Shown in pieces: positions 24,533 through 36,519 of a stretch of 64,000 nt of DNA; positions within the stretch are counted from its first letter, which is position 1, and the number at the start of each line of letters is the position of its first letter. Position numbers and translations under genes: made by a program. A model generated the notes under the pieces. That model was not told where the DNA came from. It ran no database searches and saw only the letters and a program-made list of their open reading frames with translations. The DNA is from Pelecanus crispus (Eukaryota > Chordata > Aves > Pelecaniformes > Pelecanidae). The stretch spans positions 29,947,228 to 30,011,227 of the forward strand of contig NC_134676.1 of the NCBI RefSeq assembly GCF_030463565.1. Reading direction: 5' to 3'.

Positions 24533-24538
24533 ATTAAA
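24533..24538 (+). terminator. LTR poly(A) signal ATTAAA
   Basis: ATTAAA within the R/U5 part of the solo LTR, followed by a T-rich and CT-rich stretch, as expected for a retroviral LTR 3' processing signal. Confidence 0.5.
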
Positions 24539-25379
24539 CTGTTCTTATCTCATCCCAGGAGTGTTTCTCACTCTTACTCCTCCGATTCTCTCCCCCATCC
24601 CATCGGGGTAGGGGGAGTGAGCGAGCAGCTGTGTGGTGCTTAGTTGCTGGCTGGGGCTAAACCACGACAGGGGCCTATAGGAAGGATGGGGACAATCTTT
24701 TTAGCAAGGCCTGTTGTGACAGGACAAAGAGTAATGGTTTTAAACTAAAGGAGGATAGATTTAGACTGGGTATAAGGAAGAAATTTTTTACAATGAGGGT
24801 GGTGAAGCACTGGAAAAGGTTGCCCAGAGAGGTAGCGGGGGCCCCATCCCCAGAAACATTCAAGGTCAGGTTGGATGGGGCTCCAACCTGCTCTAGTTCA
24901 AGCTGTCCCTGCTCACTGCAGGGGGGTTGGGCTAGATGATCTCTAAAGGTCCCTTCCAACCCAAAGCATTTTACAATTCTATGAAAGTAATGAGCATCCA
25001 ATTGCTGATAGTACCTTTGCCTACCTTTGCTTCCCACAATATTGAATTGCATTAATTTATATTAATAGAATTGTGCATACTTGTTTCTTCAATGAAAAGT
25101 GGGTCACTTTGCTACTGATTTCACTTCACCTACAAAAGTGGTACTTTTATTTCTATTAGTTGGTCAAGAGTTTAGACAGCTAGTATTACAGATTACAAAA
25201 GTTAAATCAGTGAATTTCATGCATTCAGATGTGGCTTTACATGCTGGATTTGTATTTAAAACCTAGACTTGCTTTGGGGATTTGCTACAAACCACATTCT
25301 CAGCTGATATAAAGGGAAACTAACTTCACTGCAACAACTAAGAAAATCTTAACACTAGGGAACTGCTAACTGTCTTTAC

Positions 25380-28300
25380 CTGTGGTTGCAGTCTTTGCTG
25401 ACTTGGATGTTGTTGTATTTGCTGCATTCTTGGTGTCCTTATCTTTCTCTTCCACTCGAGACTTTACTTCTGGAGTAGAGATATTTTTGGTTGCCTTCTC
25501 CACAGACTCCTTCTTTTTTGGAGAAGCTGTTTTGGAACTTTTCTCTAAAGATTCTTTTATAGCTGGCTTTGGTGAAGCCACTGGTTTTGATTTACCATCA
25601 CTTTTTTTAACAGGAGAAGACGACTTGGTCTTAGTACCCTGCTTTTTTGTCTTTGTCTTTTCTTTGAGGTCCTTCTTCAAAGGTTTACCCAAATTCTGAT
25701 CAACAGGCAGAGCCTCTGGATCAACCATGGAAACATCAGGGTGCCTAGGGGAAGGGCTGCGATCCTGCAATGGGACAGGAGGTGGGTCAATGTGTTTGTA
25801 TGTAATTGTCTTGTCGGTCGGAATGGTTTCTGACTCATCTTCCGAGTCAATGTTAGCATCTGCAGTGATGGAAGGACATTCCTCAGTCTCTGGTGGAACA
25901 TCTGAATCAGTCTGAGATGGGGCAGACTCGCTCACAGATGTGGGAGGGGTTTCATCACATTGACGCCCTTGCTGCTTTCCCCCAGAAGGTGGCTGAGCTC
26001 CCCCAGATTGAGTTAATGGCTTCTCTTGATCTTGAGACTGTTCTTCACTTGCAAACCACTCAAGGGGGTTTGGGTTGATAAATGAGGGTGAAAGTTCAGT
26101 TTTGGGATGTTTGTATTCACAAGAGGATACAAGGCACAAGTCAACATCCTGACGGGATTCTGCTAATGATTTTCCTGGAGTGAAATGTGCACTTGCTTCA
26201 TAGGAATAGCTAGTAGCTTCAGGTGACCTGGTGGCTCTCCCAGTTGTCTCAAATGAGTAATCTGTGGCTTCAGGTGAACTAGAGACTTTCCCAGTTGTCT
26301 CATAGGAGTAAGCCATGTCCTCTGGTGACCTGGTGGTTCTCCCAGTTGTCTCATAGCAGTAGCTAATGGCTTCTGGTGACTCAGTGGTTTTCCCTGTTGT
26401 CTCATAGGGGTAATCCATAGTATCAGGTGACCTGGTAGCTTTCCCAGTTGTCTCATAGGAATAATCTGTGGCCTCAGGTGATCTGGTGGTTTTCCCAGTT
26501 GTCTCATAGGAATAATCGGTGGCCTCAGGTGATTTGGTGGTTTTCCCTGTTGTCTCATAGGAATAAGCTGTGTCCCCAGGTGACCTAGTGGTTTTCCCTG
26601 TTGTCTCGTAGGAATAATCTGTGTCCCCAGGTGACCTGGTGGTTTTCCCAGTTGTCTCAAAGGAATAATCCATGACCCCTGGTGACCTGGTGGTTTTCCT
26701 TGTCATCTCATAAGAATAATCTGTGGCCTCAGGTGACCTCATATTTTTCGCAATTATCTCATAGGAATAATCTGTGGCCTCAGGTGACCTAGTAGTTTTT
26801 CCAGTTATCTCATAGGAATAATCCATGGCCTGAGGTGATCCAGTAGATTTTCCAACTGCCTCATAGGAGAAGCTAGTATCCCCTGGCGACCTAGTAGTTT
26901 TCTCTGTGGCCTCATAAGAATAACTAAGTTCTTCTGGTGACCTGCTGCTTTTCTCTGAATCATCTTTTTCTGGGCTGAGTAAAGGTTCTGGACTGGGCTT
27001 TGTTAGGGGTTCCTGGTAACCAAATGCTTTGACAGAGGACATCTGCAGTGACAATGATGGTGTGTGACTAGCTGACACTGCTTCTGTGATTGCAGGAGGT
27101 GAATCTGGGAAACTAGGAGAGTACAGAGGAGAAGATTCCCTTGGAGTTAATGGAGATAGGTCAGACTTCGGTGACAGCTTTTCTCCTAGGCTCTGCACCT
27201 TTTCTGAGGTAAAAGAAGAATGTAGTGACATATCTCCGGGTGGAAGAGCACCTGAAAAAGTCTCCTCTGGCAGTGGTGAAGTTACCTGGGAAGGTGTATG
27301 AGATGATGAAGTTGAGGATGAAGCTTCAATTTGAGAAACTGAAATAATTTCTGAAATATCTTTCTCCTGAGAGTAAGATGGCTGCTCCACAGGGGAAATC
27401 TTCCGTGCAAAAGTAGGTTCCTGTATATCTGAAGGGCTATAATCCACTTCTGTTGGTCCATTTTCAGATATATGGTGTATACTAGTGCCTACAGTAGGAT
27501 ATTCTGGAGATTGCCTACTGAAGTCCATTGCTAAAGACTGCTCAGGGGACTCCTGACCGAATTCTACGGACATAGTTGACTGCTCAGGAGATCTGTGATC
27601 ATGCACTGGTGTTCTTGATTTTGCGGTTTTAGGTGAGAAATCTGGTGGAGAAATTGACATGGGCCTTGGGCACTCTTCCTTAGACGGAGACATTTCTGTT
27701 TCCTGAAAAGTTGTTGGTGTTTGTACAACTGACACTGAAAGGGAATCATCAACTTCAGTAGAGTGGGGAGATCCAACCTCAGCATGCAAAGAAGGAGATA
27801 CATCATCAGTAGTTGGTTCTGGAAATGAACTAGTAGCAACAGATGCCGTAGAGACAGAAGCTACTCCTTCTATATGGGAATAGGTGTCTTCTGCTACAAC
27901 CTCATCAACAGGCGTTGCAGACTTGTCAGAAACAGTGCCTTCAGAAATTGACATTTTGGTATCTTCTTTTAAAGAACCGAACTGACTGATATCTATTTGA
28001 GTAGGTGAGAGATCACCTCCTAACTTCCGCTCATCCAAGACCAGTGAAGACTGGGAGCTGCTGGGTTCTGTATCCTCTGTTTTCCTTTCTAGGCTGAAGG
28101 TTTCCTTAATTACCATAAACTCCATGCTTTTTTCATCTTGTTTTTCTTGGAAAAGGCCCACAGAGCTGGCTTCAGAAGCTGGGCTCATCTGAACAGGTGA
28201 TTTTTCTTTTTCAGATTTCCCTTCAGAAGGACTTTCATAATCTCTGGTGGGAGACTTTAAATCAGCACTCAAAAATGTATCATAAGTGGTCTCTGAACCT

Positions 28301-31300
28301 AGCAGTGGTGGACTGCGTAGAGGTGAGAGAACCTTTTCAATAGGAGATTCTGAATCTGGCACAGGCTCATCCATAGGGCTTATTCTGGGTTTTGCAGACT
28401 CATCTTTGACTTCACTGAATTCAAAGCTAACAGGAGCTTCTGTTGACTTTTCACTGGTTTCAGAGGGAAGCTGGCTGGACTTTTCATCAGTGGGAGACTG
28501 ATAATAAGGTGTGTGGCCAGCACTACCAGCAGCAGACTGTGAGGGAGATGCCACTTCTAACGTTTTATCTTCAGGGCTTGCACAGTGCTCTTCAGCAACA
28601 TCTTGATGTACATCAGGCAATGTAGCAATGGGGACAGGCTCAGGTGAGACCTTGATCTCATTGGGAGTGAGCGAAAAGTTCACACTACGTTCACTCAGTG
28701 GTGTTTTGGCAACAGGTGATGGAGGGGACAAACTGTCAGCTGGACTCTTGGCTGGACTACGTTTTCCACCAACATCTTCTTGATAGGGTTCTTTGATTTC
28801 TAATTTGGCAGTGGCTTGGATTTCACTTTCTTTTTGCCGGTATATATCTTGGAATGCAGATTTGCAGAATTTGTCTTCCTCTAACGAAGAAGGTGGTGAG
28901 ATGGTGGAAGCTGAGGCATTATAGTCTTTCCCTTCTGTGGCCTCTGTTTTGGAACCTTCAGATAATCCATTAAAAGCATCCGGAAGTGGAGAAAGTTTAG
29001 GTCTGCCAAACTCTTGAGAGTACAGTGATGTCTCATACTTGGTAATGTTCACATACTCCTGAGAGGGTGACTCGCTTTCCTCATTGTTAGTTTCATCACT
29101 CATGACATCCCGGGGTGTCGACATTCCATCCATTGGAGTTGGTTCACTGGATATTTCAATGGTAGACTGTGTGTAACCTGAAGTAGCAGTGAATTCCTCA
29201 GGTTGATCTTCTCTATTTTCTTCATCAGAAACAGTGGCTTCACTTTCTGAGCCACCGGGTAATGTCTCATCATGGATAGAAGAGGCTGGTTCAACTGCTG
29301 GAGACTGAGGCTCTGAGCGTTTTGTTGGTGTAATTATGAGTAGGCCATATTTATCTTCAACTTCACCAGCTTCTGCAGCTTTGTCTACCACAGCCATCAC
29401 GTAATCTTCTTCAGCTTCTATTTTTTCAGTTTCTTCTTCATCTCTGATGTCTTCTGCTTTGTCTTCCTCATCTTCTTCAGTCTCTTCAGTTTCTGCCTTT
29501 TCTATTGCTTCTTCCCTGTCTTCCTCAGCCCGTTCATCTGATGCCTCATAATCTGCCTTTTCAATATACTTTTCATCTTTAATGTTAGCATCTGCTTCAG
29601 CCATTATTTCTTCTGCAGTCTCTTCAATTTTTCTGGGTTCCTCTATATATGGTTTTGTGGTATCCAGTGGTGTCTTTTCTTCTTCATCTTCACCTTGTTC
29701 TTCAGCTTCTTCTGTCTCTGCCTTTTCCTCATAATCTCCTGCTTCTGATGATTCTTCCAAGCCAGTTCCCTCATCTTCAAACTTTTCATTGTCATCAACC
29801 CTGTGCTTTTCCACAGGTTCCAATTCTTCAGGTGTCTGTTCACACTCACCCTCAGCCTCTGTGGTAGTTATGCCTTCATCAGAGGACTCAGCAGGTCCTT
29901 CATTGTCTAATTTTTCTTTTTGTACTTCAAAGGCCTCTTTTTGTACTGTGCCAGTGAGTTTCAGTTCACCCTCTATAAGTGGAACTTGAGGTTTTGTTTC
30001 TTTTATTGTTTCAACTTCTTCAGCTTTTAATTCCTCAAAATCCTTTGTTAAATCCTCTGGTGAAGACATAAGGGATCTCTCTGCTTCAAGTTCCTTTCCA
30101 CTGGCTGTAATTTCTGCAGCTGCTGCAGTTGTGGCAGCAGCTCCAACTACTGCAAGAGCAGCTTGTGCTCCACTGACTTTGATCTCCTTCTTCACAGTCT
30201 TAACTTTTCCTTTTTCCTTTGGCTTTCCAGCAGGTACTGCTTCTTTTTTAGCAGGTTCCTCCTTCTTTTGTGGTTTAGGCTTTGCTGCTGGCTTTTTGGC
30301 TTCAGCTGAAGGAGTAACTGTCTTCTTTGTTTCTTTAGGAACCTTTTTGATGTCCTTTTTGGCTTCTTTTTCTTCCTTCTTAATTTCCTTCTTCTCTTCT
30401 TTTTTAGCTTCTTTTTTAGCTTCCTTTGGTGGAGTTTCTTTCTTTACTTCCTTCTTAGTTTCCTTCTTCTCTTCCTTTTTCACCTCTTTTTTAACTTCTT
30501 TCTTGATCTCTTCTTTTTTGGGTTTTTCGTCTTTTTTGATGGGTGTTTTTTCTTCTTTTTTAGAAACCTCTTTCTTTGGTTTTTCTTTTTCCTCTTTCTT
30601 CTCTTCAGGTTTTGCTTTGACTTCCTTTTTCACTGGCTTCTCCTTTGACACTTTTGGTTTTACATCTGTAGTTTGTTTTTCAGGAGTTTCAGATTTTACT
30701 AATTGTTCTTCTTTACTGATTATCTCTTTTTCCACTGCTATAGGTTTGGTCTCCACTTTTGCTGGTTTTTCTTTTTTAACTGGAACTTTTTCTTTGCTTT
30801 CCAACTTCTGAGGCTTTTCTGGTGCCAGACTAGGCTTTGCAGGCTCTGGTGTTTCTTCTTTAGATTCTTTTCTGACAGGCTTGCTTGGTGGTGTCTTTGC
30901 AGCAGGCTTGAGACTCTCCTTGCTGTCTGTTCGTTGTTTCAACTTTGCTTGTTTCACAGCTGGACTAGCAATGTTCCCAGTTAGGTCTTTTTGTGTAACC
31001 ATTGGTTGTTTAAGGAAGTCTAAGTGTTTGAGTTTTTCTAGTCCCTCTAGAATATTATATTGTGTGCTGTTTCCAGGAAACAGAACTCGGATTATTTTTT
31101 CTGCAGGATTAGCTGGATGCCACACAATCAGGGATGAGACAGAGGTGAAGTAGGATAACGGAATGTCTAGTTCTTGGCCATTTGGTAGCAGTAATTCAGC
31201 TTTATCTTTGTTGGTACCACTCCACTGCTGCATAAAATATTGCATCTCTTTGCTATTTTTGACAGGATTAAGCACATACATCTCAAGTTTGCCAACTCCC

Positions 31301-32034
31301 ATTTTCTGAAATAAAATGATAGGGTCAATGGTATTTCCCATATTTCTGAAAAGAGGTTCTGGTTTCATAGACAATCTATTTAAATACTGGAGAGTAAAAC
31401 AAGCTTCTTCTACACTCCTTTTTACTCTAAAGTTAGGATCCAGGTTCTTCAGGTTCTCAGGTACATTAAGGAATACAACTCCCAAATCAGGTGAGATCAG
31501 ATTTTTCATCCAGTCACTGTTGGTAGTAGACCCTTGGGACTGTTCCTCTTCTAGTTCGGCTATCTTTCGCTGAAGCATGCTATTGATTCCTGGCAGGTTG
31601 TCATCTCCGATGTGAGTGAGCAGAATGGAATCTACCCTGTCCAAGTGCCGGATAAGTTTCCAAAAGCAAGATTTTCTTTCAGATCCTCCATTGATAAGCA
31701 TGTTGAATCCATTCACTGCAAACAATGCAGAGTCCCCTCTTCCCCCTGGGAAAATGTAACAGCAGGGTTTGGAGAGTTTCAAGAAGCCTCCTGAAGTTGG
31801 AGGTTCCAAAATGTCAAAAGGGGATGGCACTTCTACTGATTCTGACAGATACTCTGTGAATTCAGAGAGTCCTTCCATTTCAGGCAATATGGAAGCTGAG
31901 TTGAGTTTAATGTTAATAAAATCTTGAAGGTTGTGTCTATCAAGGTTGGAATTCTTCCAGTCCCCTTCCTCAGGGCAGAAAAGAGTTAGGCTGGCTTTGT
32001 TGGCAGGGTGTGTGGTGCTCAATAATTCACCAAT
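25380..32034 (-). CDS. MAP1B: MAP1B giant exon (heavy chain and start of light chain)
   Basis: One 6,655-base open exon, 2,218 codons plus one base, from acceptor CCCTAG|ATTGGTG (exon starts at 32034, phase 0) to donor CAG|GTAAAG. It opens [15 protein letters not shown], as in mammalian MAP1B. In exon residue numbers: the conserved N-terminal MAP1 domain, which I read as a degenerate metallo-beta-lactamase-like fold, holds [12 protein letters not shown] near 140. The lysine/glutamate-rich KKE microtubule-binding region is at about 460-620, an acidic region at about 735-865, many SP/TP phosphosites after it, and fifteen 17-residue repeats at about 1695-1950. [17 protein letters not shown], conserved in the MAP1 family, follows near 1957, and then the basic start of light chain LC1. 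The polyprotein is cut into heavy chain and LC1 and stabilises microtubules in growing axons. No stop or frameshift is seen. Confidence 0.98.
26185..26950 (-). repeat. MAP1B: Fifteen 51-bp coding tandem repeats in MAP1B
   Basis: Inside the giant exon, a 17-residue unit of the form (R/K/S)[16 protein letters not shown] repeats about fifteen times without a break in register. The central copies (about 26330-26830) are nearly identical; the edge copies are more varied. Mammalian MAP1B has a similar tyrosine-rich repeat region of around a dozen more diverged units. Each unit offers an SP phosphorylation site and YSYE. The count is by eye from the translation. Confidence 0.93.
30170..30650 (-). 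other. MAP1B: KKE-rich microtubule-binding region of MAP1B
   Basis: This subregion of the giant exon encodes a run of KKE, KKEV and KKEE motifs (for example [20 protein letters not shown]). In mammals the matching segment is the basic microtubule-binding domain of the heavy chain. Because AAG, AAA and GAA read as CTT, TTT and TTC on the other strand, a long antisense frame (30131-30811, F/S/L-rich) appears here as a shadow. Confidence 0.9.
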
Positions 32035-35000
32035 CTAGGGTTGTAAAACAAAAGCACAAGAAGACACATGTAAATTCATTTTTTAATGACAATTAATGCC
32101 AGAACATAATAATTCCAGATCAGATTGATAAAACCTTTTTCATTTGTTTCTGCACTGGTGAGTACCCATCCTAGATCTGTTACCACAATTAGATTACTAC
32201 CGCATTTTTTAAAATACTAAGAAGGACCTTATTCCTGGTCCCTATTGCCCAAGGAACAGCAGTACCCCGAGGTTCCCCCTTCCCTCCTTCACCCCTTATA
32301 GGAGGATGGAGATTTATATTGAAAAGGTATGCGGACTATGAGGCTAATGCTTCCAGAGCTGCCACTATCTCTACAATTGGCTCATGAGTCTCCCTGCTGC
32401 CCCAGTCCATCCAGAAGAGCCAGCCAAATATCTAAGTTACAAAGCACATCCTCTTACACGGAGAGAGTAACTGCAACCCAGAAGAGGCCAGCATCCTCCC
32501 AGGGGCAGCCACCTTCCTCACCGCTTCTCTCATGGGATATATTCCACCACACCATTGTTACCACAGTTCTTTCTGCAGGCTGGCTCCTGAAAAGACAGCG
32601 CTGCTCCCAGATTAGCAGGACTGACTGCAGGAGAATTTTTCAGAACTCTAAGAAATGAGTTATTGCTTCAGAAATGCGAACAGCTACAAGTTTTATATTT
32701 CTGAGACTATGAGATACAGGGCTAAAGAAAGAGCCATAACAAAAGTGTTAGGGATAAAAACTCTCTTGTCATTATTTTGATTTTAAACTCATGGACCACA
32801 AACATAGAAATCTAGAATAACTCCATTAATTTTGACAGAATTTGATAACATGATAGTACCAAAACCAGCTGCTGAAATAAAGGCACAGAAAACAAGAAGT
32901 TCTATGCCATAGTATGAAGAGCTGTTGCTCTGTTCCCGTCTGAACTAAAAGACAATATTTGATGGTCCCAGATTAGTAGACAAACAAACATGAAAACATA
33001 TGACTTATACCTTCTCCCAGTTCCACAGATACTTTAATTTGAGGTTTTTTTTAACTGACAATTAGGTTAAATGTTTTATTTGCTGTTAACAGAGACCACC
33101 AAATTATGTAAAGTTCTTCTTTAAAGAAGTAATTCAGACATAAAATGTCAGTGCAAAATATGCCACCACATCATCATGCACAATACCACAACCTTCTTTG
33201 CAGAGACTCAGTTGTCCATTCAAGCTGTAAGAACAGTTTTTGTAAAGATGATATAGATTAAGCTACAGCTGAGTAATTTGAAAGTCTTGGACCACAAGCT
33301 GAATCAGCAGAAGAAATGAATATATAAAAAATTAATGATGTTTGACTGCATTAGATCTCTTTGGGCCTCTCTGTGTATGTCTCACTTCCTTTCTTTGCGT
33401 TACATAATTTATTTCCAGCATTTACCAAAAATAAAACTCAACAAAGATGCAGTGGCTGTTATCCAAAGAAAAATAATCCAACCAATACCTAAATAAAGCA
33501 GAAAATAAGTATTTTCTACATCCCTTTGTTAGCCTAGGATAGTTACTTATTATCCAAACCATTTGACAGGAGTATAAATAAATCTTACCCATATGTCAGA
33601 CATGGCTTTGTCTGAAAAGAAGCAAAGCAAAAACACAAAGCAAAACAAAAGAAAAGGAGAAAAGGCTGAAAAGGATGAAAGATAAGGAAAACAAGAGAAC
33701 CATTCCTGTTGTTTATTGCAGAAATAAGAAAAGAGGGGAAGCACAGACCACAGGACTGAAATGGATTTAGGATCTCAAGTGTACTCCTTATGCTGTGTCT
33801 CTGATCAGGGTTGAAAACACGTTATTAGGGAGAGACAAAAGCAGTAAAAGATTACTTCCTCTGGATGAATAAATCTAAGTCTGTTGCACACATAAGGAGA
33901 TAACATGAGTACAGACTGTTTCTCATGTAGGGCCAATTTTCTGGCTAGATAAAAAAATCATATGGTAATACACTGCGTTAATGAACATACTGAGCCAAGG
34001 TTTGGGGTTAGTCCTCTCCAGTTTATATTATATCATATCTGAATTTCTGCTTCATACTCCTAAATTATGACTTTCTTTGCTCCTAAAAGTTGGCATGCAT
34101 AATGCAGACAGCGTTAAGCCACTGGTAGCACAAGCCAATGAGAAACTGGACAAAAATTATTCCAGACATAGATCATATCTGTTAGGAACAGCAAGTTCAG
34201 GAATGCCCCAGAAAAGGCCTCAATGGATTTGCATTTCAAATGGTAACTCAAGGATATTGACAGTTCCACTACTTATGTTATCTGATAAGAGAGAGATGTA
34301 ACCACTCCTCTTCTCTGGATTCAAAGTCACTTCTGTGGATTCAAAGTCACTCTGGGAGCAAAGAAATGTGTCTGTGAACCTGATCATCTTTTCAAGCACT
34401 GAGAGACATCTGTTGAGGAATCCTCAAGTTTTAAAGGTGTCACAGCTGGTGAAGGCAAACAGCAAGTTGGCTACTCAGAGAAAACACAAGATTGTTTCAT
34501 ACCCTGGACCACAAAGGTAAAAAGAAAGGTTTTTCCCTGCTAGCTGTTGTTGCAGAGGCAGTGGAATAGGACATGTTCAATCTTCTAGCGTGGGAGAAGT
34601 TGAAAACACCACTTTTAGGCTTTGCCTGTGGGGAGTTCTGCAGGCTAGAGATCGATATCTGAGTTAGATTTCGTAAGAGCATCCCCCAAAGGGTATTTAC
34701 TTCTTTGTAAGCACATTCCTTGACCATAGTTGAAGTTTGGTCCAATGAAGTAAAAATGGGCAGACGCCAGAAACACCAGCTCTACACAGTACTCATCGAA
34801 CCTTACATGCTTATAGAATCATAGCATCATTTAGGTTGGAAAAGATCCTTAAGATCATTGAATCCAACTGTAAACATAACACTGCCAAGTCCACCAGTGT
34901 CAGGACAGCACAGGAATTCTTTCTTCTGATCACCACTTAGAAAACCACTAACCAGTTTTTTCTAGCCCTTTTTTCTAACCTTTTTTCCAATTTGTAGAGC

Positions 35001-36378
35001 TCTAAAAATTTCATGGTAATGGGACGCTTTAAAAAAACATTGCATACACAGACTGCAGTATGGCAAATGCAATCTTTTTTTGCTTTTTGTGAAATCTTGT
35101 AGGAGCAGTGAGAGACCAAGGCTTCAGAAACAATAAGCTGGAAGCAAACACTTTCAAAAAGCCATGCCAGCTGGCGGCTGAGCCTGCTGCCAGCTGCAGA
35201 CACGAGCCAAGTGAGCCTTACTCACAGCCCACGGGAGTATGCTCTGCACACCCACCACTGCGGCAATCCCTCAGCAGCTGTAACTCACGGCCAATCACCA
35301 CCCCTCCGCTTTCCAGCCAACAATTTCACTTCCTGATGGTAGTGGTAGGATTTGCCCCTAGTTTTGCATGTAGTCATAAAGTAATTATGTGTTGCTAATT
35401 AGCCAGAGATGCAAGGAGCTTGGGTTTGCAATTTCATAGAAAAGTAACTTAGCGAACTGCCAGTGAGTTTTAGGTGTCACTGGTGTTTCAGAGAGCAGGA
35501 ATCCAGCTCTTTCCCCAACCCCACAACCATATGCTGGACAAAGAGGCTTTGAGAATAGGATCAAATGGATACAATAAGGTCATGCTGGAGCTCATACAAA
35601 CTTTGCTTTTTCAGTGTTGATCTTTCAAATCTCATTCCACTGACATGCTCCTGTTTAGCTTTGGAAACTAAATTCCTAGGGATGCAGCCATATAGTTTCC
35701 TTAAATATATACTTTACACAGCAGCCAAATTAAGTATGACAGCTTGTTTACTGTGGGTTCCTGCCCTATGGGAGCTTTCAGACACAGTACATTAAGCAAG
35801 ACAGCAAAATAACAAGTCATGAAACAAATGGCATTAAATACTGGTATACTTCATACTTATCTTTTTGGTACATAAAAATCACAAGATTTACAGATTTTGC
35901 TGGTCAAACTTTAAACACTACTATAAAGAAGCCAAGCAGGTAGGTGGTGCAAAAAACTACAGCTGTTCCAACAGATAGACTCTGTCTTATTTAATGTCAC
36001 CTATTACTTAGCTGCCACCAGGCAAGAACCTGATGTCAAGTTCAATTTGACTGCTTTGTATGTGCACCTTAGATAAACAACCTGTGTATTTTAAATACAG
36101 CACTATCTCCTTCTACTGTCAAAAGTTCCCTTGATTTTCTGTTTCTGGAAGTTACAATTTAATCCCGCAAATTAAGATGTAATTATTTTGTTAAGCAATT
36201 GACATAAAATCTAAAGTAAATTAAATAAATGTTTTGAAAGAAAGCCTATAATGAAGAGTAAAGAGCATCAACATCAGGCTGCTGATGCTAACTCTAACAA
36301 CACAGAGGGCTGTTTTTAGTCTTCTAGAAACCTCTGCCATCACATGACAAGGTAGGGAAGACACTTTTCTGAACACAC
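32035..36378 (-). other. MAP1B: MAP1B intron 5' of the giant exon
   Basis: A 4.3-kb phase-0 intron with donor GAG|GTGTGT (exon ends at 36379) and acceptor CCCTAG|AT (exon begins at 32034). It contains one antisense CR1 3' fragment (34812-34905) and a small 20-base-period duplication (34316-34351). No other feature was recognised. Confidence 0.9.
34812..34905 (-). mobile_element. CR1 3'-end fragment
   Basis: TTATAGAATCATAGCATCATTTAGGTTGGAAAAGA and the following bases match the inverted 3' end of the same CR1 type as the element at 60931-64000 (ATAGAATC repeats, then TTTAGGTTGGAAAAGA). It is only about 94 bases, so a heavily 5'-truncated insertion. Confidence 0.85.
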
Positions 36379-36519
36379 CTCTTGATCCGTGAAGATCTCA
36401 ATGAAGTTCTGGAAGGAGAAGGACCCTGATTGAAGAATGAGTTCTCCTGTGTTTTCAAAACACTGTCCAGTTAGTACAAGGAGCTTGTGTCTTGCAGCAT
36501 CTGTGATCATTAAGCGCAC
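36379..36519 (-). CDS. MAP1B: MAP1B coding exon 4
   Basis: A 141-base exon of 47 codons in phase 0 at both ends. It reads VRLMITDAARHKLLVLTGQC at its start and FSFQNFIEIFTDQE at its end, the conserved N-terminal part of MAP1B. The acceptor is TTCCAG|GTG and the donor GAG|GTGTGT on the - strand. Joined to the giant exon it gives the expected TDQE/IGELL junction. The exon number follows the mammalian gene (giant exon as exon 5). The identity is secure. Confidence 0.97.

Larger units (their letters stand above)
24096..24674 (+). mobile_element. Solo LTR of an avian endogenous retrovirus with imperfect 5-bp target duplication
   Basis: The 569-bp LTR (24101-24669) begins TGTCCTAGTTTTGGCTGGGA and ends AAACCACGACA, with TG...CA termini. 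It sits in the 3' UTR of the CR1. GTGGC before it (24096-24100) and GGGGC after it (24670-24674) look like a 5-bp target duplication with one substitution, and removing one copy gives a normal CR1 sequence. It holds a palindromic CRE, a TATA box and an ATTAAA poly(A) signal, and a TTATTA-rich stretch (about 24467-24530). No internal viral genes are present. A 5-bp duplication suits an ERVL or class I type; the exact family is not determined. Confidence 0.88.
19738..24985 (+). mobile_element. CR1 non-LTR retrotransposon, near full length, defective
   Basis: This avian CR1 LINE carries, in order, an ORF1 remnant, an ORF2 endonuclease, a reverse transcriptase and the CR1 3' UTR, which ends near ATTCTATGAAAG at about 24974-24985. 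It is dead. ORF1 has an internal deletion and frameshift near 20470. The endonuclease frame carries four TGA stops. A frameshift occurs around 22230 and another near 23750. A 433-bp rearranged CR1 piece sits inside the reverse transcriptase, and a solo LTR sits in the 3' UTR (24101-24669). The 5' boundary is approximate, placed just before the first ORF1-like residues. CR1 elements insert with little or no target duplication, and none was seen. Confidence 0.92.
17987..25379 (-). other. MAP1B: MAP1B intron 3' of the giant exon, hosting nested retroelements
   Basis: A 7.4-kb phase-1 intron with donor CAG|GTAAAG (exon ends at 25380) and acceptor AAAG|GA (exon begins at 17986) on the - strand. 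About 5.2 kb of it (roughly 19.74-24.98 kb) is a CR1 element plus a solo LTR, both on the + strand, so antisense to MAP1B. The stretches 18.0-19.7 kb and 25.0-25.38 kb show no recognised feature. Confidence 0.9.

Noticed and set aside
26163..26660. 165-codon - strand frame with repeated [14 protein letters not shown] peptide
   Set aside because: It is an alternative frame of the MAP1B 51-bp repeats; the true frame continues through the whole giant exon.
30131..30811. 226-codon + strand frame, hydrophobic F/S/L-rich, membrane-protein-like
   Set aside because: It is the exact antisense of the lysine/glutamate-rich KKE region of MAP1B. Its composition is a shadow of AAG/AAA/GAA codons.
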